DNA of 64,000 nucleotides. It comes from Schistocerca nitens (lineage: Eukaryota > Arthropoda > Insecta > Orthoptera > Acrididae). Within the stretch, counting starts at the first letter, position 1, and each line of letters starts with the position of its first letter. The position numbers were made by a program, and so were the translations under genes. The notes beneath the pieces were generated by a model. It did not search any database and was not told the origin of the DNA. It saw only the letters and a list, made by a program, of their open reading frames with translations. Below, piece by piece: positions 48,088 to 60,218 of this stretch. Location: contig NC_064621.1 in NCBI RefSeq assembly GCF_023898315.1, positions 18,846,501-18,910,500 on the forward strand. The letters are read 5' to 3'.

Positions 48088-49535
48088 AGGGAAGTTTGCA
48101 CCAAGAATGGGTTCATCAACGTCAGCATCTATGAATGTCCAGGCGACAACGTCACCAAATCCGAAATCTAGTGTGCAGGTCTGAGATCTGCAGACTCGGA
48201 TTATCATGTTGTTTGCTGTATAAAGCTGGATAGCTGATCTGGACGGTGTTGCAGATGCAGAATAGAAGAGGGCGGCAAACTGCTGACTTCGGAGCTGGAG
48301 TCTGCAAAGAAGCATTGGCTGCTGATATAGTCGAGAACAAAGAGACTGTCATCATGATGAGCGTGAGGTGGGAGATAGCCAACGTCATTATTCCGAGTGT
48401 CTTGGTGGCTTACATATCCTGCATGGTTCAGTGCGCTTCCTCCAAACTGTCTGTCGAGTTTGGAAAGTGACATGGTGGATGACAGTTGTTAGCAGGGTCA
48501 CCGAATCATGTATGATACAAGTAGAAGTAGCTTGTGCCGCGCCGTTGCTGAATGCACATGGGGTTGTTCTGGCAGGTATAGGTCATCATCCAGCCGGCAG
48601 TTGTGATGTTAGGGTCGGATGCGGTTTGCTGAGATCACCGTGTCTCATGGTAGGCATAATGGTTGTGGTTTGTTGTAGTAGTGTGTAGGTCGAAGCTTTG
48701 CCAGCCAGCGGTGACGTCAGGGTCGGCAGAGATCAGGTAAGATCGGTGCGGTTCGTGGTGGGTGAGAAGTCGGTTGTGCTCCCACTGCAGTTGTAAACCA
48801 CATCTGACACCACTGTTGTTAGCGTCTATATTGCCGATGTTGAATGACGGAAAACGTTCTGTCGAAAAATTTGAGGCACATGTATAGTGGCTGTTGCTCA
48901 AGGAAAGCCACAGCCAGTTGAACTTACAGGGGGCAGCTGTATGACAGTGCATGAGGTGGAAATCAGTTTGAGTGTGTAGCCGACGCCATAGATGCGATAG
49001 AATCCTGACCTTTAAATCTTCTTTGTAGATTACGTAGTGCAATTGTTTTCCTGGGGAGTGAGTGAGGCAGTGGAGGAGTGGCGTTTTAGCAAACTTGTAT
49101 TGTTGTCTGAGGGCAGGGCAAGGATGATATTGCTGATTGTATCCGTGTGTTCAGCCAGGTGACAAGTAGTATGATAAATTTCGTGCTGCCACTGATGACA
49201 TCACTTGAAGTGAAAGTGCTGTCCGTAATTTTGAACCGAAGACTTGGTTGATGTGGTCAAAAAAGGTGGCAGCTTAAGACGTGTCCCCAGCCCGGAAGAT
49301 TGCCACGGCTACGTCTGTAGGGGATGAACGGCAGTGCAAATAGGCTTCATGTGTGGGACGACTTGTTGTGCAGTAGGCGAATTGGAAGATAATGCAGCCT
49401 GGAGTGACTGAAATTGCTTGCGGTATGGGCGATACCTCAGTGAAAGCGAGTGCACGCGAATCTGACGCGCCAGATTGATGTCGCTCGGAAGCACCCTGAT
49501 TTGTGAGTAAAGCAAAGTCCATTCCGAAGTCATGG
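48088..49535 (-). pseudogene. Gypsy gag-protease relic (probably Gypsy-3)
   Basis: On the minus strand, about 49,250-48,850 encodes the capsid region of a Gypsy-1-like gag in broken frames (FFDHINQVFGSKLRTALSL; LHYVIYKEDLKVRILSHLWR). 48,085-48,315 ends with the protease C-terminal pattern FIDADVDEPILGANF, matching VIADVDEPVLGVDF in Gypsy-1. The protease active site and nucleocapsid are not clear. It stops abruptly at about 48,088. The orientation and missing pol match the RT-RH relic at 11.9-13.3 kb. Confidence 0.75.
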
Positions 49536-49751
49536 AGTAGGCTGTCTAGTGCTCTCCATTGTTCAACACCATTTTTTTCATCATCAGAGCACTGTTGTAA
49601 AGAATGTCACTGTCACTTTTGATAATTTGAGGTGTGTGGAGGGTGTTGTCAGTAACTCTGGGTACTGTAGAAGAAGAACTGCTCTCTGAATGCAAGAAAT
49701 GCACAGCAAGGAAGGGGGGGTGGGGGTGGGGAGGGGCATTATCGCAGCACA

Positions 49752-49945
49752 AGGTGGCACACAAAAAAAACCGGCCCTGAATACGGGCTACTTGCCAATT
49801 ACGCACTAGCCATGAACAGATGCAATAACAAACACAGTGCGATGCAAAAAAACTTTTACAATCTGATAAGGCACATCGGGCATACACCAAGGATCAGTAA
49901 TCACATAGGACGCAGGGGCTGCAAACGCCACAAGAGGGCTCTACA
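49752..49945 (+). repeat. Dispersed repeat, inverted partner of 56,866-57,123
   Basis: Shared blocks include aaggtggcacac, ccggccct, and 'ggatcagtaatcacatagga'-like sequence followed by a gcaaacgcc/gtcgcaaagg-like end. The right partner appears in reverse complement. Family unknown; the repeat may be the end of the ITm-type transposon that follows. Confidence 0.55.
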
Positions 49946-50034
49946 GTCACGAGAGGGCATTGTTTTACAAATACGGATGGACAGACAGAGACCTTGGCTG
50001 TTCACACTGTGGAAGCATTGGGAGTAACTTGTAC

Positions 50035-51130
50035 CGCTGAATGACTGAGATGCATTTGATTCATGACGCAGCCAACTGCAATGGACGAGAAGCCATGCGA
50101 CTGTATCATGCAAAATATCCTGATAGAGAGGTGCCCTGCCACAGATTATTCGCCACCCTGCACCGCTGATTGTGCGAAACTGGCTCATTACCTGTCCACG
50201 AACCAGATGCTGGAGGCCAATGAACAACACAAACAGTTGCAGCGGAAGAAAGTGTTCTTGAAAGGATGCATTGTGTCAACACAACAACACGAGATGTATC
50301 CCACCCCACTGATATACCCCAACCCTCCATCTGGCGCATTGTACATGACGAAGGAGATCATCCATTTCATTTCCAACAAATCCAGGCATTGCAATGGGAG
50401 GACTGAAACGAATGCATGGGATTTGCACAAGGAGGTTTCTGCAGGAATCTGCTGCAGACTGAGGCCTTACAGTAAGTGTTCTTTTTACTGATGAGGCTGC
50501 GTTCTCGCTCAAGGGTGCAATTAACGCTCACAAACCGCATATGTGACTGGATGTGAACCCACATGCTACATGTATGCATGCCTCACAATGCAAGTTTACC
50601 CGTAACGTGTGGGCTGGACTCCTCAGAGGCTGTTTAATTGGGCAGAACAGACTGACCTGATAGGTTCGTGTATCTCGTATTCGTGAGAGAGATTCTGCCA
50701 CACAAGCTGAATGATGTTTCCATGCCTACTCATCGCCTCATTCGATTTCAGCACGATGGACACCCCACGCATTTCAGCAGACAGTTGAGGGCACATATGA
50801 AGCCAAGCTCTCCTGGGCACTGGACCAGTCACAGTGGACCAGTCACATTGCCACCACAGTCACCCTGTCAATCCCCAATCGATTTTTTCCTGTGGGGGTC
50901 TTTGAAGGACCTTGTGTATGAAACATCTGTTACATCGTCGGAGGACCTAGTTGGCAGGATTGTTGCAGCGGTAGGATGTATTCGAGATACACCAAGTACC
51001 TTTGAGAGGGTGCGCCATTCAATGCAGTGTCAATTAGTTGTGGCTCAATGCATCTGGACAAAACTTTGCCCGGTATTGGGCTGCATAGAAGTTGAATGCC
51101 CGCTGGATCAAATGGACTCAATAGATGATA
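50035..51130 (+). pseudogene. ITm (mariner-like) transposase relic
   Basis: Broken frames from 50,035 encode EMHLIHDAANCNGREAMRLY, a typical N-terminal HTH start of a widespread arthropod transposase group, then LCETGSLPVHEPD and later SIWRIVHDEGDHPFH. 50,668-51,192 holds FQHDGHPTHFSRQLRAHM (degenerate second catalytic motif, DGAPPHF in relatives) and PPQSPCQSPIDFFLWGSLKD (third). The first catalytic motif is near 50,490 (LLMRLRS for F-T-DEA) and is lost. Many stops: an old relic. Confidence 0.75.
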
Positions 51131-51189
51131 GAGCACAGTGTCGCCACAGCATTATTCTCATCCAGTTAGTGCGCTATCGTCTCTCCAGG

Positions 51190-51590
51190 TGAATACACTG
51201 ACCAATGGTGTCCTCCGTGGCTGGCATAAATACCATCACACCTCGACAGCTCAGTCAGTCATGTACTTCGTATAATAGCATTCATTACTATCTCGACTGT
51301 CCCACTGTCTACTCGTCGACGACTTCACTTTGGTATTGGTCTTACTTTTGGTCTCAATGTGGACAGTGGTTCGTACTTGACCTGTTGGCAGTGCTATGTC
51401 GAAAGTATGTTGCACTACATTGTTGCACACGTCGCTATTGACTTGCTGTGCCGTATCGGACCCACAGTTCAGTCAGCCCTGTTGCTCGACTCTGGGGGAG
51501 TTTGAGTCCCGTCCACAGATGGTCGTCCCACCTTGCGTCGTCATCATTTCTCTCCAGATTTTCTGACATGTGCACTCGTATCTGGCTACT
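51190..51590 (+). repeat. Gypsy-4 5' LTR
   Basis: Starts TGAATACACTGACCAATGG. It shares blocks such as 'gcattcattactat' and 'gtacttgacctgttg' with 56,448-56,775. The right end is approximate. Confidence 0.7.
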
Positions 51591-51629
51591 CGCGTATATA
51601 GGAATTTGCAACGAAGAAAAAGGAGTTGT

Positions 51630-53465
51630 TCCATAGTATTGAAGCTAAACTGGTTAGCCTCCTCGAGTAACAGCAGCAGCTGATCCACAAGCAACAGACA
51701 CAGATGGAGTTGTTATAAAATTAGCTTCAGCTCTTAGCGGACAAACTTCATGTGCAGGAGGCTCATGTGGCCCAGGGACCAGCGCTCGCTGCACTCGACA
51801 CAACTTTCTGTCCTCCATCATTTCCTCCCTTTACTGACGCTATGGAGGACTGGGACATATTTGCATCGACTGAAGCAACATTTCACAGCATTTCAAGTCA
51901 TGAACGATTCATTGCAGCCATCGATCATTCTGTCTTGGGCGTTGCCGGACACCTTTTTTCTCCTCTGAAAATTGGCGCCTCTGTCTGAACCCGTTGCCCT
52001 CTCCTTTCAGGAGAAATGCGTTGTGCCGACTAATTATTATTCCCAGAGGTACCGTGTGGTTGCCTCTAGTCTAGTATTTCATCAATGCCATAAACATCAG
52101 GGACAATCATAACGCTCATGGATCACTGACCTACAAGGACTCGGGAGCAAATGTGATTTTATTTCGCCAATCAAGGCTGTAAGGTTTCCTACGATTACTC
52201 CTTAATTCGTGATGTGACGTGATGGTTCAGCTGGAGCCTCACCCAGAGATTCGCATGGCGATGTTGAAACTGGGTAGCCTGTCGTTAAAGGACATCTTCC
52301 ACATCGCTCATTCGTTCGAAATTGCACAGGCAGCTAATGAATGACTCACAGCAAGGTTGCAAGTGGCGACAATTCACACACCAACACGTGGACCACCTCA
52401 GCGTCGTAAGCGTAGGACGACAGCCAGGTTGCAACAACGTCTTGATTCGTCTTTGTCCACCTCTATGACTTCTGAGCCTCTAGTCGCCTCTCAACGACAG
52501 CTACAGGAGTCCCCAGATCGATCCCTTCACACAGAAACTGTTTCTCCTCTCCGCATGTCTCACCAGAACATCTGTTTTCAGGTGAACACTGGGACCACTG
52601 TCTCTTTGATCAATCAGGCGACTTACGTCCAGCTGGGACACATGACTTGGCTTTTGACGTTCTTTGTCAGCCACCATCTGACAAATACCAACATTTTTGG
52701 CTTCGATACCTTCGTGGGATTTGGATTTTCTGTCTCAGATGAAGCCAGCTGGTTTCCATAGCGGTCCCTTTCCAAGAACTGGACGACCTCTGCATGGCGT
52801 TTTCACCTCTCTTTCAACTGGATTTTGGGTGTGCTTCAGACTTTCAGGCACACATCAGCCTTCAGCTGGATGCAACGCCTCGTTTTCACTACACCATACC
52901 TATTCAGATGGCCTTACGGTCTGTTGTGAAGCAGGAACTCAGTTGCCTGTGGGCAGCTGGGGTTGTCAAACCTGTCAGATGTAGTACATGGGCCACGACC
53001 CTCGTCTTCATCTGGAAGCCGAATGGGTCTTTTTGCTTGTGTGGGAATTTCAAGGCGACCATCAATCGCAGATAACAACTTATCCTACTCCCCAGCAAGA
53101 AGACCTACTCACCAGGCTGGCTGGGGGGAATATTTTTCCAAGAGAGACCTTACTGATGCATACTTCCAGCTATCCTTAGATAGAACATTGTTGTCCTTAA
53201 CACAATGTTTCGTTGTATAAGTACAATGACTCCCCTTTGGCATTTCCTCAGCCCCTGCAATATTCCAGCGATTCCTGGAAAAGTTGATAAAGCATATTCT
53301 GGCTTGTGTCAATTATTTGGATGACGTTATTGTCACTGGATCCTCCTGCCAGGAGCATTTGGAAAGCGTCTGCACCCTGTTCATGATCCTGCAGGGCAGG
53401 GTCCTGCATTGTCATTTGGAGATGTGCAGATTTTTTCAGCCAGGAGTGGAGTACTAGGGGCATCG
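51630..53465 (+). pseudogene. Gypsy-4 gag, protease and RT
   Basis: Gag: 51,752-51,988 (PPFTDAMEDWDIFASTEATF, a common K02A2.6-type gag start). Protease: ICFQVNTGTTVSLIN near 52,570-52,615, where the expected active-site Asp of D-T-G is Asn. RT: QEDLLTRLAGGNIF and SKRDLTDAYFQLSLD in adjacent frames at 52,963-53,220, then the catalytic box ACVNYLDDVIVTGSS near 53,305-53,350. Several frame changes and stops. Confidence 0.8.
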
Positions 53466-53609
53466 GCTCTCTAAAGAGGGAATCAGAACGCTGCCGCCAT
53501 CACTCCTCTACCTTGTCCAACGAACTTACCTGAATTACAGGCGTTTTTGGGCAAGCCTGCGACCAGGCTTTTTTCAAATTGAAAACCATGCTGACATCCA
53601 CATCCTGAT

Positions 53610-54746
53610 TCATGCTCTTCTCTTCCCATCACCCCTTGATTGTGGCAGCTGATGTGTCCACCTACAGTTTCAGAGCAGTCTTGGCACACAAAAATGTGGA
53701 TGGTTCCAAACAGCCTATAGCATACATTTCCAAGACCCTGACCCTGGCACAGCTCAACAATTCCCAGATCGAACAGGAGGAATTGGCAATAGTGTTCGCA
53801 GTCAAAAAATTTCATGTCTACCATTTTAAGACGTGGATCTCTCTAATTAAGGTGACGGGCCATTCGTGGCGTTATTCAGGCCATATTCCAACCACCCAGA
53901 ACGAACAATGCAACGCCTCCAGTGCTGGACGTTCCTTAGTACCTACAGTTGTACTATCTGGTACAAGCCAACAGCCCAGCATTATAATGCTGATGCATTG
54001 TCCCATCTAGCGGCTGGCCCAGACCCTGATTTCGATCAACAGGAGGTCCTCTGCTTACACATCGATGTCGATTGGCAACATACTTTGGAAGGTTTTCCCC
54101 TTACAGCGTAGTGTGTTGCGGCTGTAACATGCCAGGACCACACCCTGCGACAGGTTCTTCGCTGTGTAATCTATGGCAGCCCCATTCTCATCAGCTGACA
54201 GCAGGGCTCCGCCCTTGGAAACAGCTTTCTCACTCACTCTCCGTTGTTGAAGATGTCATCATTTTGGATATTGAGATGGATGCACATCGAGTGGTTATTC
54301 CAGTGGAAGTGCATCATCAAATTTTGAGTTTGCTCCATAGGGATCATTGTGGCATGTTCTGCATGAAGACGTTGTCACATCGCCATGTGTACTGGCCTGG
54401 GATCAATCGTAACATCAACAATATGGTCTGTAGTTATGCAGCATGCACCTGGTGCCAGTTGGCGCCCCCTCAGTCCTTTGAATCTTGTACTACTCCACGC
54501 CTCTCTTGGGGACAGCATCCATCTCGATTTTGCAGGTCCATCCTTGGGTTCTACATGGTTGCTCATTATAGATGTTTACTCAAAGTAAGCATGGCATACA
54601 CCATGGCCGAGGCCACCCTTACAGCCTTAGCCCAAGGTTTCGCCCTTGAAGGCTTGCCTCACACATTGATCTCTGACAGTGGCCCACAATTCATGGCCTC
54701 TGCCTTCAAGGTCTTCTGCACCATGAACAGCACCAAACACATCTGA
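53610..54746 (+). pseudogene. Gypsy-4 RNase H and integrase
   Basis: RNase H: LIVAADVSTYSFRAVL, KQPIAYISKTLTLAQLNNSQ, EQEELAIVFAVKKFHVYHF (53,612-53,824). Integrase: HRDHCGMFCMKTLSHRHVYW zinc-like region, CSYAACTWCQLAPP, IHLDFAGPSLGSTWL (Asp), HTLISDSGPQFMASAF (Asp). The Glu motif is missing because the coding sequence stops at 54,746 and changes to unrelated sequence. Confidence 0.82.
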
Positions 54747-55434
54747 ACTGTGCACGGCTCGTGTTCATGCCGTTTCTTGCTTGACAGCTTGTCTTTATGG
54801 AACTGTCGCCTCGTTTCTTATTCTATTTACTGGCATCGCTAACTTGCTGGCTTGCCTGCCTGTGAGTGACAGCACCAGCGCGTATCGATAAGAGCTCTGT
54901 CGTATTATCTTTGAAGCAACCGCTAGTATTTCCGGCTCGTCATGTGTCGGGGGTTCAGTCGGGACGCAGCCCCAGTGACGCCCACACAGCCAGTACTCGC
55001 CAATCGCTGGGGACACACATGCACTGTCCGACGAAAGGAGACTGGAGTGAGAACGACCGTTGGTTGGTCGTTCAGTCGGTCGTCTCATCGGACGGCGTAT
55101 ATTTGGTCGCCGACCACTTTGGGGTCTCTGTGTGTGTCGACTTGTCATTCGTCCTTGTTGTTCCACAGTGATTGCTTTTACGATTGTTTGAGTTCTTGTG
55201 GAAGTGTTTTCATGGAACTGTGTCTAGCTTGTGTAATTTCGACTGAGCAGTTGTGTCAATGCTCTCTGCATACTGGAGTAGGCAGTCGGTCGGTTGGGAC
55301 AGAGCAGCGAGGAAATCTCCGGGATGAGGTTATTAGCATAGTCTTCGACGGTGTGTTTTTCCTCGTCGTGTTGATGCTGTCCAGCATGGCCAGTAGTTCG
55401 ACAGCCCTTGGAGTTTGTTCATATTTTTCAGTGG
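54747..55434. other. Unassigned repeat-like sequence in Gypsy-4, part 1
   Basis: No coding family recognised. Repetitive motifs such as 'ggtcggtcc' and 'ccttcagcc' and the abrupt break in integrase suggest another inserted element (an LTR or a non-autonomous element), spanning about 54,747-56,050 apart from the SINE. I could not find its ends. Confidence 0.4.
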
Positions 55435-55659
55435 TTATTGAGCCTTGGCCGGCTGGAGTGGCTGAGCGGTTCTAGGCGCTACAGTCTGGAACCGCGCGAC
55501 CGCTATGGTCGCAGGTTCGAATCCTGCCTCAGGCATGGATGTGTGTGATGTCCTTAGGTTGGTTAGGTTTAAGTGGTTCTAAGTTCTAGGGGACTGATGA
55601 CCTCAGCAGTTAAGTCCCATAGTGCTCAAAGCCATTTGAACCATTTTATTGTGCCTTGG
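55435..55659 (+). mobile_element. tRNA-derived SINE, family A (copy 3)
   Basis: The insert 55,449-55,645 is flanked by an imperfect 14-bp duplication: 'ttattgagccttgg' (55,435-55,448) and 'ttattgtgccttgg' (55,646-55,659). The A-box TGGCTGAGCGG is at 55,459-55,469 and the B-box GGTTCGAATCC at 55,514-55,524. The head has the long variable-arm layout of class II (Leu/Ser-type) tRNAs. The 3' end is ...CCATTTGAACCATTTTA. Confidence 0.92.
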
Positions 55660-56447
55660 CTGTATTTAGACACCAATATTTGAAGACGTAGTGCTGCTGG
55701 TATCTTCGTCCTCGCTTACATTTTCGGTTGTCGTGCCTTTGGTCAGGCGGAAGGGAACTGATTAGGTTGTTGGTCGGTCCTTCAGCCGTCCCAGGGTCGG
55801 GTTGCCATCCGATTACATAATCTTACCCTTTTCTGCCTGTCTCACCTAAACTTATGTTAGAGTTACCTCCTCAGGCCGACCCTAGGAACACTTCTGAGCA
55901 CCACTGTTCTGTTGTTTTTACATTGTGATTTTCTTTTAGTCTCAAGTACCGTGCAAGGCCTTCAGCCATCTATTAATTTAGTTTGTTTTAATGTTAAGAT
56001 AAGGCCTTCAGCCGGCTTAAATTAAAACTTTGAACATTCTTGCTTAAACTACATTTTTTTAAAAAAAAGAAAGAGGGGGATTTTACCCATTGGAAATCCT
56101 TATTATCCAGACTTTAAGCCCCTCTGCCTCCCTTTGGATTAGTGATTCCCCCCCCCCCCTGCCTTACCCACATCCAACACTGTTCTGATGGACACTGCCG
56201 ACTGCACTTGCTCCCCACAGCCTACAGTCGATGAGACTTCATCATAGCCTGTACATTCCTTCCACCTTTCACAGCATCTTCTGGGGCATTTTCATCTATA
56301 TCCATCGGTTTCTGATGGAGAAGGATCTGGTATTAGGCTGCTAGTAAGTTGAAGGCCTGCCAGAGGAAATGGACCTCGACAGACGGGAGAGGGCAGTTTG
56401 ACCACAGTGCTGTACTCACCTACTGAGTCACCCACCACCTATCCAAG
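55660..56447 (+). other. Unassigned sequence and probable pol C-terminal end of Gypsy-4
   Basis: The first part repeats 'aaggccttcagcc' (near 55,956 and 56,003). From about 56,150 the sequence is proline/serine codon rich and runs up to the 3' LTR, which would fit the end of pol plus polypurine tract. Low certainty. Confidence 0.35.
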
Positions 56448-56775
56448 TGAATACATCGGCCAATCGTGTCCCTCATGGCCAGCATAAATACTGCTGCACC
56501 TCGACCACACAGTCAGTCATGTACTACACCCAACAGCATTCATTACTATGTTCACCGTACTACCGACTACTCGTTGACGACTTTGCTTTGGGATTGGTTT
56601 TGCTCTTTGCTGTCGATTTGGGTTGTGGCTCATACTTGACCTGTTGACAGTGTTGTGTAGAATGTTATTGCTTGACTCTAGAGTGGGCTTGTGTCCCGTC
56701 TGCAGGCAGTCTTCCTGCCTTGTGTCATCATTGTTTCTCTCTAGTTTTTTTATGTGTACTCTGGTATCCAGGTAA
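56448..56775 (+). repeat. Gypsy-4 3' LTR
   Basis: Diverged copy of 51,190-51,590, starting TGAATACATCGGCCAATCG. The end is approximate. Confidence 0.7.
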
Positions 56776-56865
56776 TTCCAGATATAGCACTTTGAGCATC
56801 TCCTACAGTGAGCGCCTAGCCGCAGCATGTGACTAAATAACTGCAACGCCATTATGTTGTCCTGG

Positions 56866-57123
56866 ATCTCCTTTGCGACCACCAGTTCCTATGTGATTAC
56901 TGACCCTTGTACGCCTGAAGTGCCATGAAAGTTTGTAAGCGTTCTTTTGAATCACCCCGCAGATAAACATATAATAATTAGATGATAAAGAAATAACAAA
57001 TAAGCTGATGAAAATTCGTACCGAGAGTACAAATGTAGTCACAACAGTGTCGAAACAATAGATGACAATTGGCAGGCGACAGTGAACAGTCTAGTAAGGG
57101 CCGGTTTTCGTGCGCCACCTTGT
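56866..57123 (-). repeat. Dispersed repeat, inverted partner of 49,752-49,945
   Basis: Reverse complement shares 'cagtaatcacataggaa', 'ggtggcgcacg' and 'ccggccct' blocks with the left copy and has extra sequence in the middle (about 56,960-57,090), part of which recurs inverted at 57,700-57,756. Confidence 0.55.
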
Positions 57124-57505
57124 AGCTGTGTTTTAAGCATAGATGTCCCAAATTTAATATGACCGCAGTCGCCATAGGTCACTAATATAGTGCTCCACTA
57201 CGGATGGAATATAGAATGTACGGTAACACAACCCAAATCGAAATATGCCCGCACTTTATTAATGCCGAGTCGGTATAAAGGAAGATACATGTATGATGTT
57301 AGAAGCCACTAACCAAACTGGCAGTGAAAGAGCACTTATGGTGGTCTCAGTCGACCACCAGCGGTGTTTATTTATTTATTCATCCTTCAGTCAGGTTTTA
57401 GAGCAATATTGGATATCATATATATTTGCATTTAAAGCTACAGGATATATTATGATTTTAGCAAATATATTATTACTTTGCAATACATATACATATATGT
57501 ATATG

Positions 57506-57606
<101 letters not shown>

Positions 57607-57750
57607 AAATTTACTATGACTGCAGTCGCCATAGGTCATATATGACTATATGGTCATATATGGAAGACTTCTTTGGTGTTTTTAAACCATTGCATCATAG
57701 ACTGTTCACTGTCGCCTGCCAATTGTCATCTATTGTTTCGACACTGTTGT

Positions 57751-57754
<4 letters not shown>

Positions 57755-57796
<42 letters not shown>
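57755..57796 (+). repeat. (TA)n microsatellite
   Basis: About 42 bp of TA repeats. Confidence 0.95.
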
Positions 57797-57798
<2 letters not shown>

Positions 57799-59159
57799 GT
57801 TGGGGCCATCTAGGACCACGTTATGTCTTGTTTCACTTAGTACTGGACCTGGTTTTTTTCTGAACCTAGATTTCCCTCATTTGTTGTGAGTGGTTCTGCT
57901 TGCACTCTTCTGTCCAAAGGACACCATGTCTTCTTTTCAGTTGCTCATCTTGGGTTATTCCATTTGTCACTATCTTCTTTCGGAAAAGAAATCTGTCAAA
58001 AGCATCTTCAGGTTTGATATGTAGCATCTGGAGGACTTCTTTGGTGTTTTTAAACCATTGCATCATAGTGTTTTGAATAAAAAAAAAGAAATATATTTTT
58101 GATTAATCTATTTCCATCCATTCGTTTGAGGTGACCATAAAATCGTGCCCATCTTTTACAGACTGTGTCTGTAATTTTTTTTCTATTTTACTGTTTACTG
58201 TATACTTCTTGTTGGGTCTATTTTGATGGATGTCATTCTTGTACTTGGATCCTATAGTTCTTCTAATGATTTTGCGCTTTCTTTCTCCAGTTCTTTGGTG
58301 AGTCTTTTACCAGCATTTAAGGATAAGGTTTAGACTGCATACAGAACTACTGGCTTCAAAACTGTTTTGTAGTGATATATGTTACTGTTCTGGGACAGGC
58401 ATTCCTTGGTGTAGATCATGCGGGATGTTTGGTAAGTTGTTTCTAGTTTGTGTACCTGCTCCCTAAGGGCTTCCTTGTTCAGTCCATTTTTCATGATATC
58501 TCACCCAGGTACTTAAATTTGTCTATCTGGACGATGACCCCATATTTCGTATGGAGTTTTTGTGGGGCGTGTTTAATGTTAGTCATGACTTCTGTTTTCT
58601 CAAATGATATTTGCAGACCAGTTTGTTCAGCGATTACTTTTAATTGTTCGATTATAACTCTATCAGTGTCTATGTCGTTTGAAAGATTGACAATGTCATC
58701 AGCTAAAGCCAAGGAGTCTACCTCGATCCCCTTCGATATGGTTCCAATTCGCACTGGGCTATAGTTGATTTCCATCCATCTTTCGCGCCAGGTCTTCATG
58801 ATATTTTCAAGATGCAGTTAAAAAGCATTGGAGGCAGGCCATCATCTTGCTTGACCCCTGTTCTAGATCAAAGGAATCCGAGAGACACCCGAGGAATTTT
58901 ACTTTGTATTTTGTATCTGTTAGGGTAGCTCTAATTAATGCCTGCAGTTTAAAGTCAACTCCGAACTCATATAGGATGTTCAGCAAGACCTCACAGTCTA
59001 TGGAGTTGTATACCTTCCTGACATCCACAAAGACTGACACATAGTGTTTGGACCTTAGAGTACAATATCTGATTATTGTTTTGAGGTTGTAGATCTATTC
59101 AGCTCTTGAGCAATTTTTTATGAAGCTCCCTTAGTATTCTCCTATTTGATGTGCGATTT

Positions 59160-59390
<231 letters not shown>

Positions 59391-60218
59391 TAAAATCATA
59401 AGCGAAACAAAAATTTTACTATTTTTTAATATGCTCCATATGCCCGACCAATTTCAGTTTTTGGTACAATGGATGAGACATAAGAAAAATTTTAAAGTTT
59501 ACTCTTCATTGACACAGTACTCAAGCCACTGCTTTTATACTGCAAGTCCACAACGATCTTTCCGTATATAACGTTTCCATGTTTGCTATAGAGTCAGTTG
59601 CGCGTATTTTCTTTATTAAAGATCTATAAGCAGCTGCTTTCTTAACTCGATCGCTGTATTTCTTGCTCTTAATTTCCCACAAATATGTGTGTCTCAGAAT
59701 ACTTCAATAAATTCAGCAAGAAATTTTCTAGCGCACTGACGCGTATATTCTGCTTTCGAATTTACTGTGAACACACAACTGACTCGAAAACAATTTTGCG
59801 GTCATTACCTGTCCACAAGCTACATTTTGTCTGCGCATTTGTTTTTGCGCAGGTAAAATGTTTCATTAGGGCCTGCGTAGTAAAAATGTAGTGTGAAGGA
59901 GCAAGGAATGTGTTTATGGCATTATATACTTTCTGAATCTTATTAATATGACCTGTAATTTAGGTATTACATATCAAATAATACTTAAAAATTAGATGAA
60001 GTTTCGTCATATAGTTGCAGTTGCATATTTGAAACTGTTTGTGCATCTCTGATGCCAGTATTGACGAGTACCTAATTAATCTGACGTGTGTTGTGAAAGG
60101 TAGTGTTTGTACACAGAGTGAGTTTGGAAATTCCAGTCCTTTGTGATCAAGGAAATAATGAAAACAGTTTGCTAAACTCTTATCAATAGTGGTTGTGGAC
60201 CATAGAGGGCATTATCAA
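59391..60218. other. Stretch without a recognisable gene; possible 5' untranslated region
   Basis: No repeat family or coding domain seen. If the exon at 60,219 is real, its 5' untranslated region and promoter would lie here. I see no convincing core promoter. Confidence 0.35.

Larger units (their letters stand above)
51190..56780 (+). mobile_element. Gypsy-4: decayed K02A2.6-like Ty3/Gypsy element
   Basis: Diverged direct repeats at 51,190 to about 51,590 and 56,448 to about 56,775 flank a plus-strand Gypsy interior: gag about 51,630-52,350, protease about 52,560-52,700, RT 52,780-53,465, RNase H 53,610-54,000, integrase 54,110-54,746. The protein resembles the K02A2.6/Mag-like group. Integrase is cut off after 54,746 by sequence I cannot assign, and a SINE lies at 55,449-55,645. 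Poor LTR identity and many frame breaks mark it as old. Confidence 0.8.
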
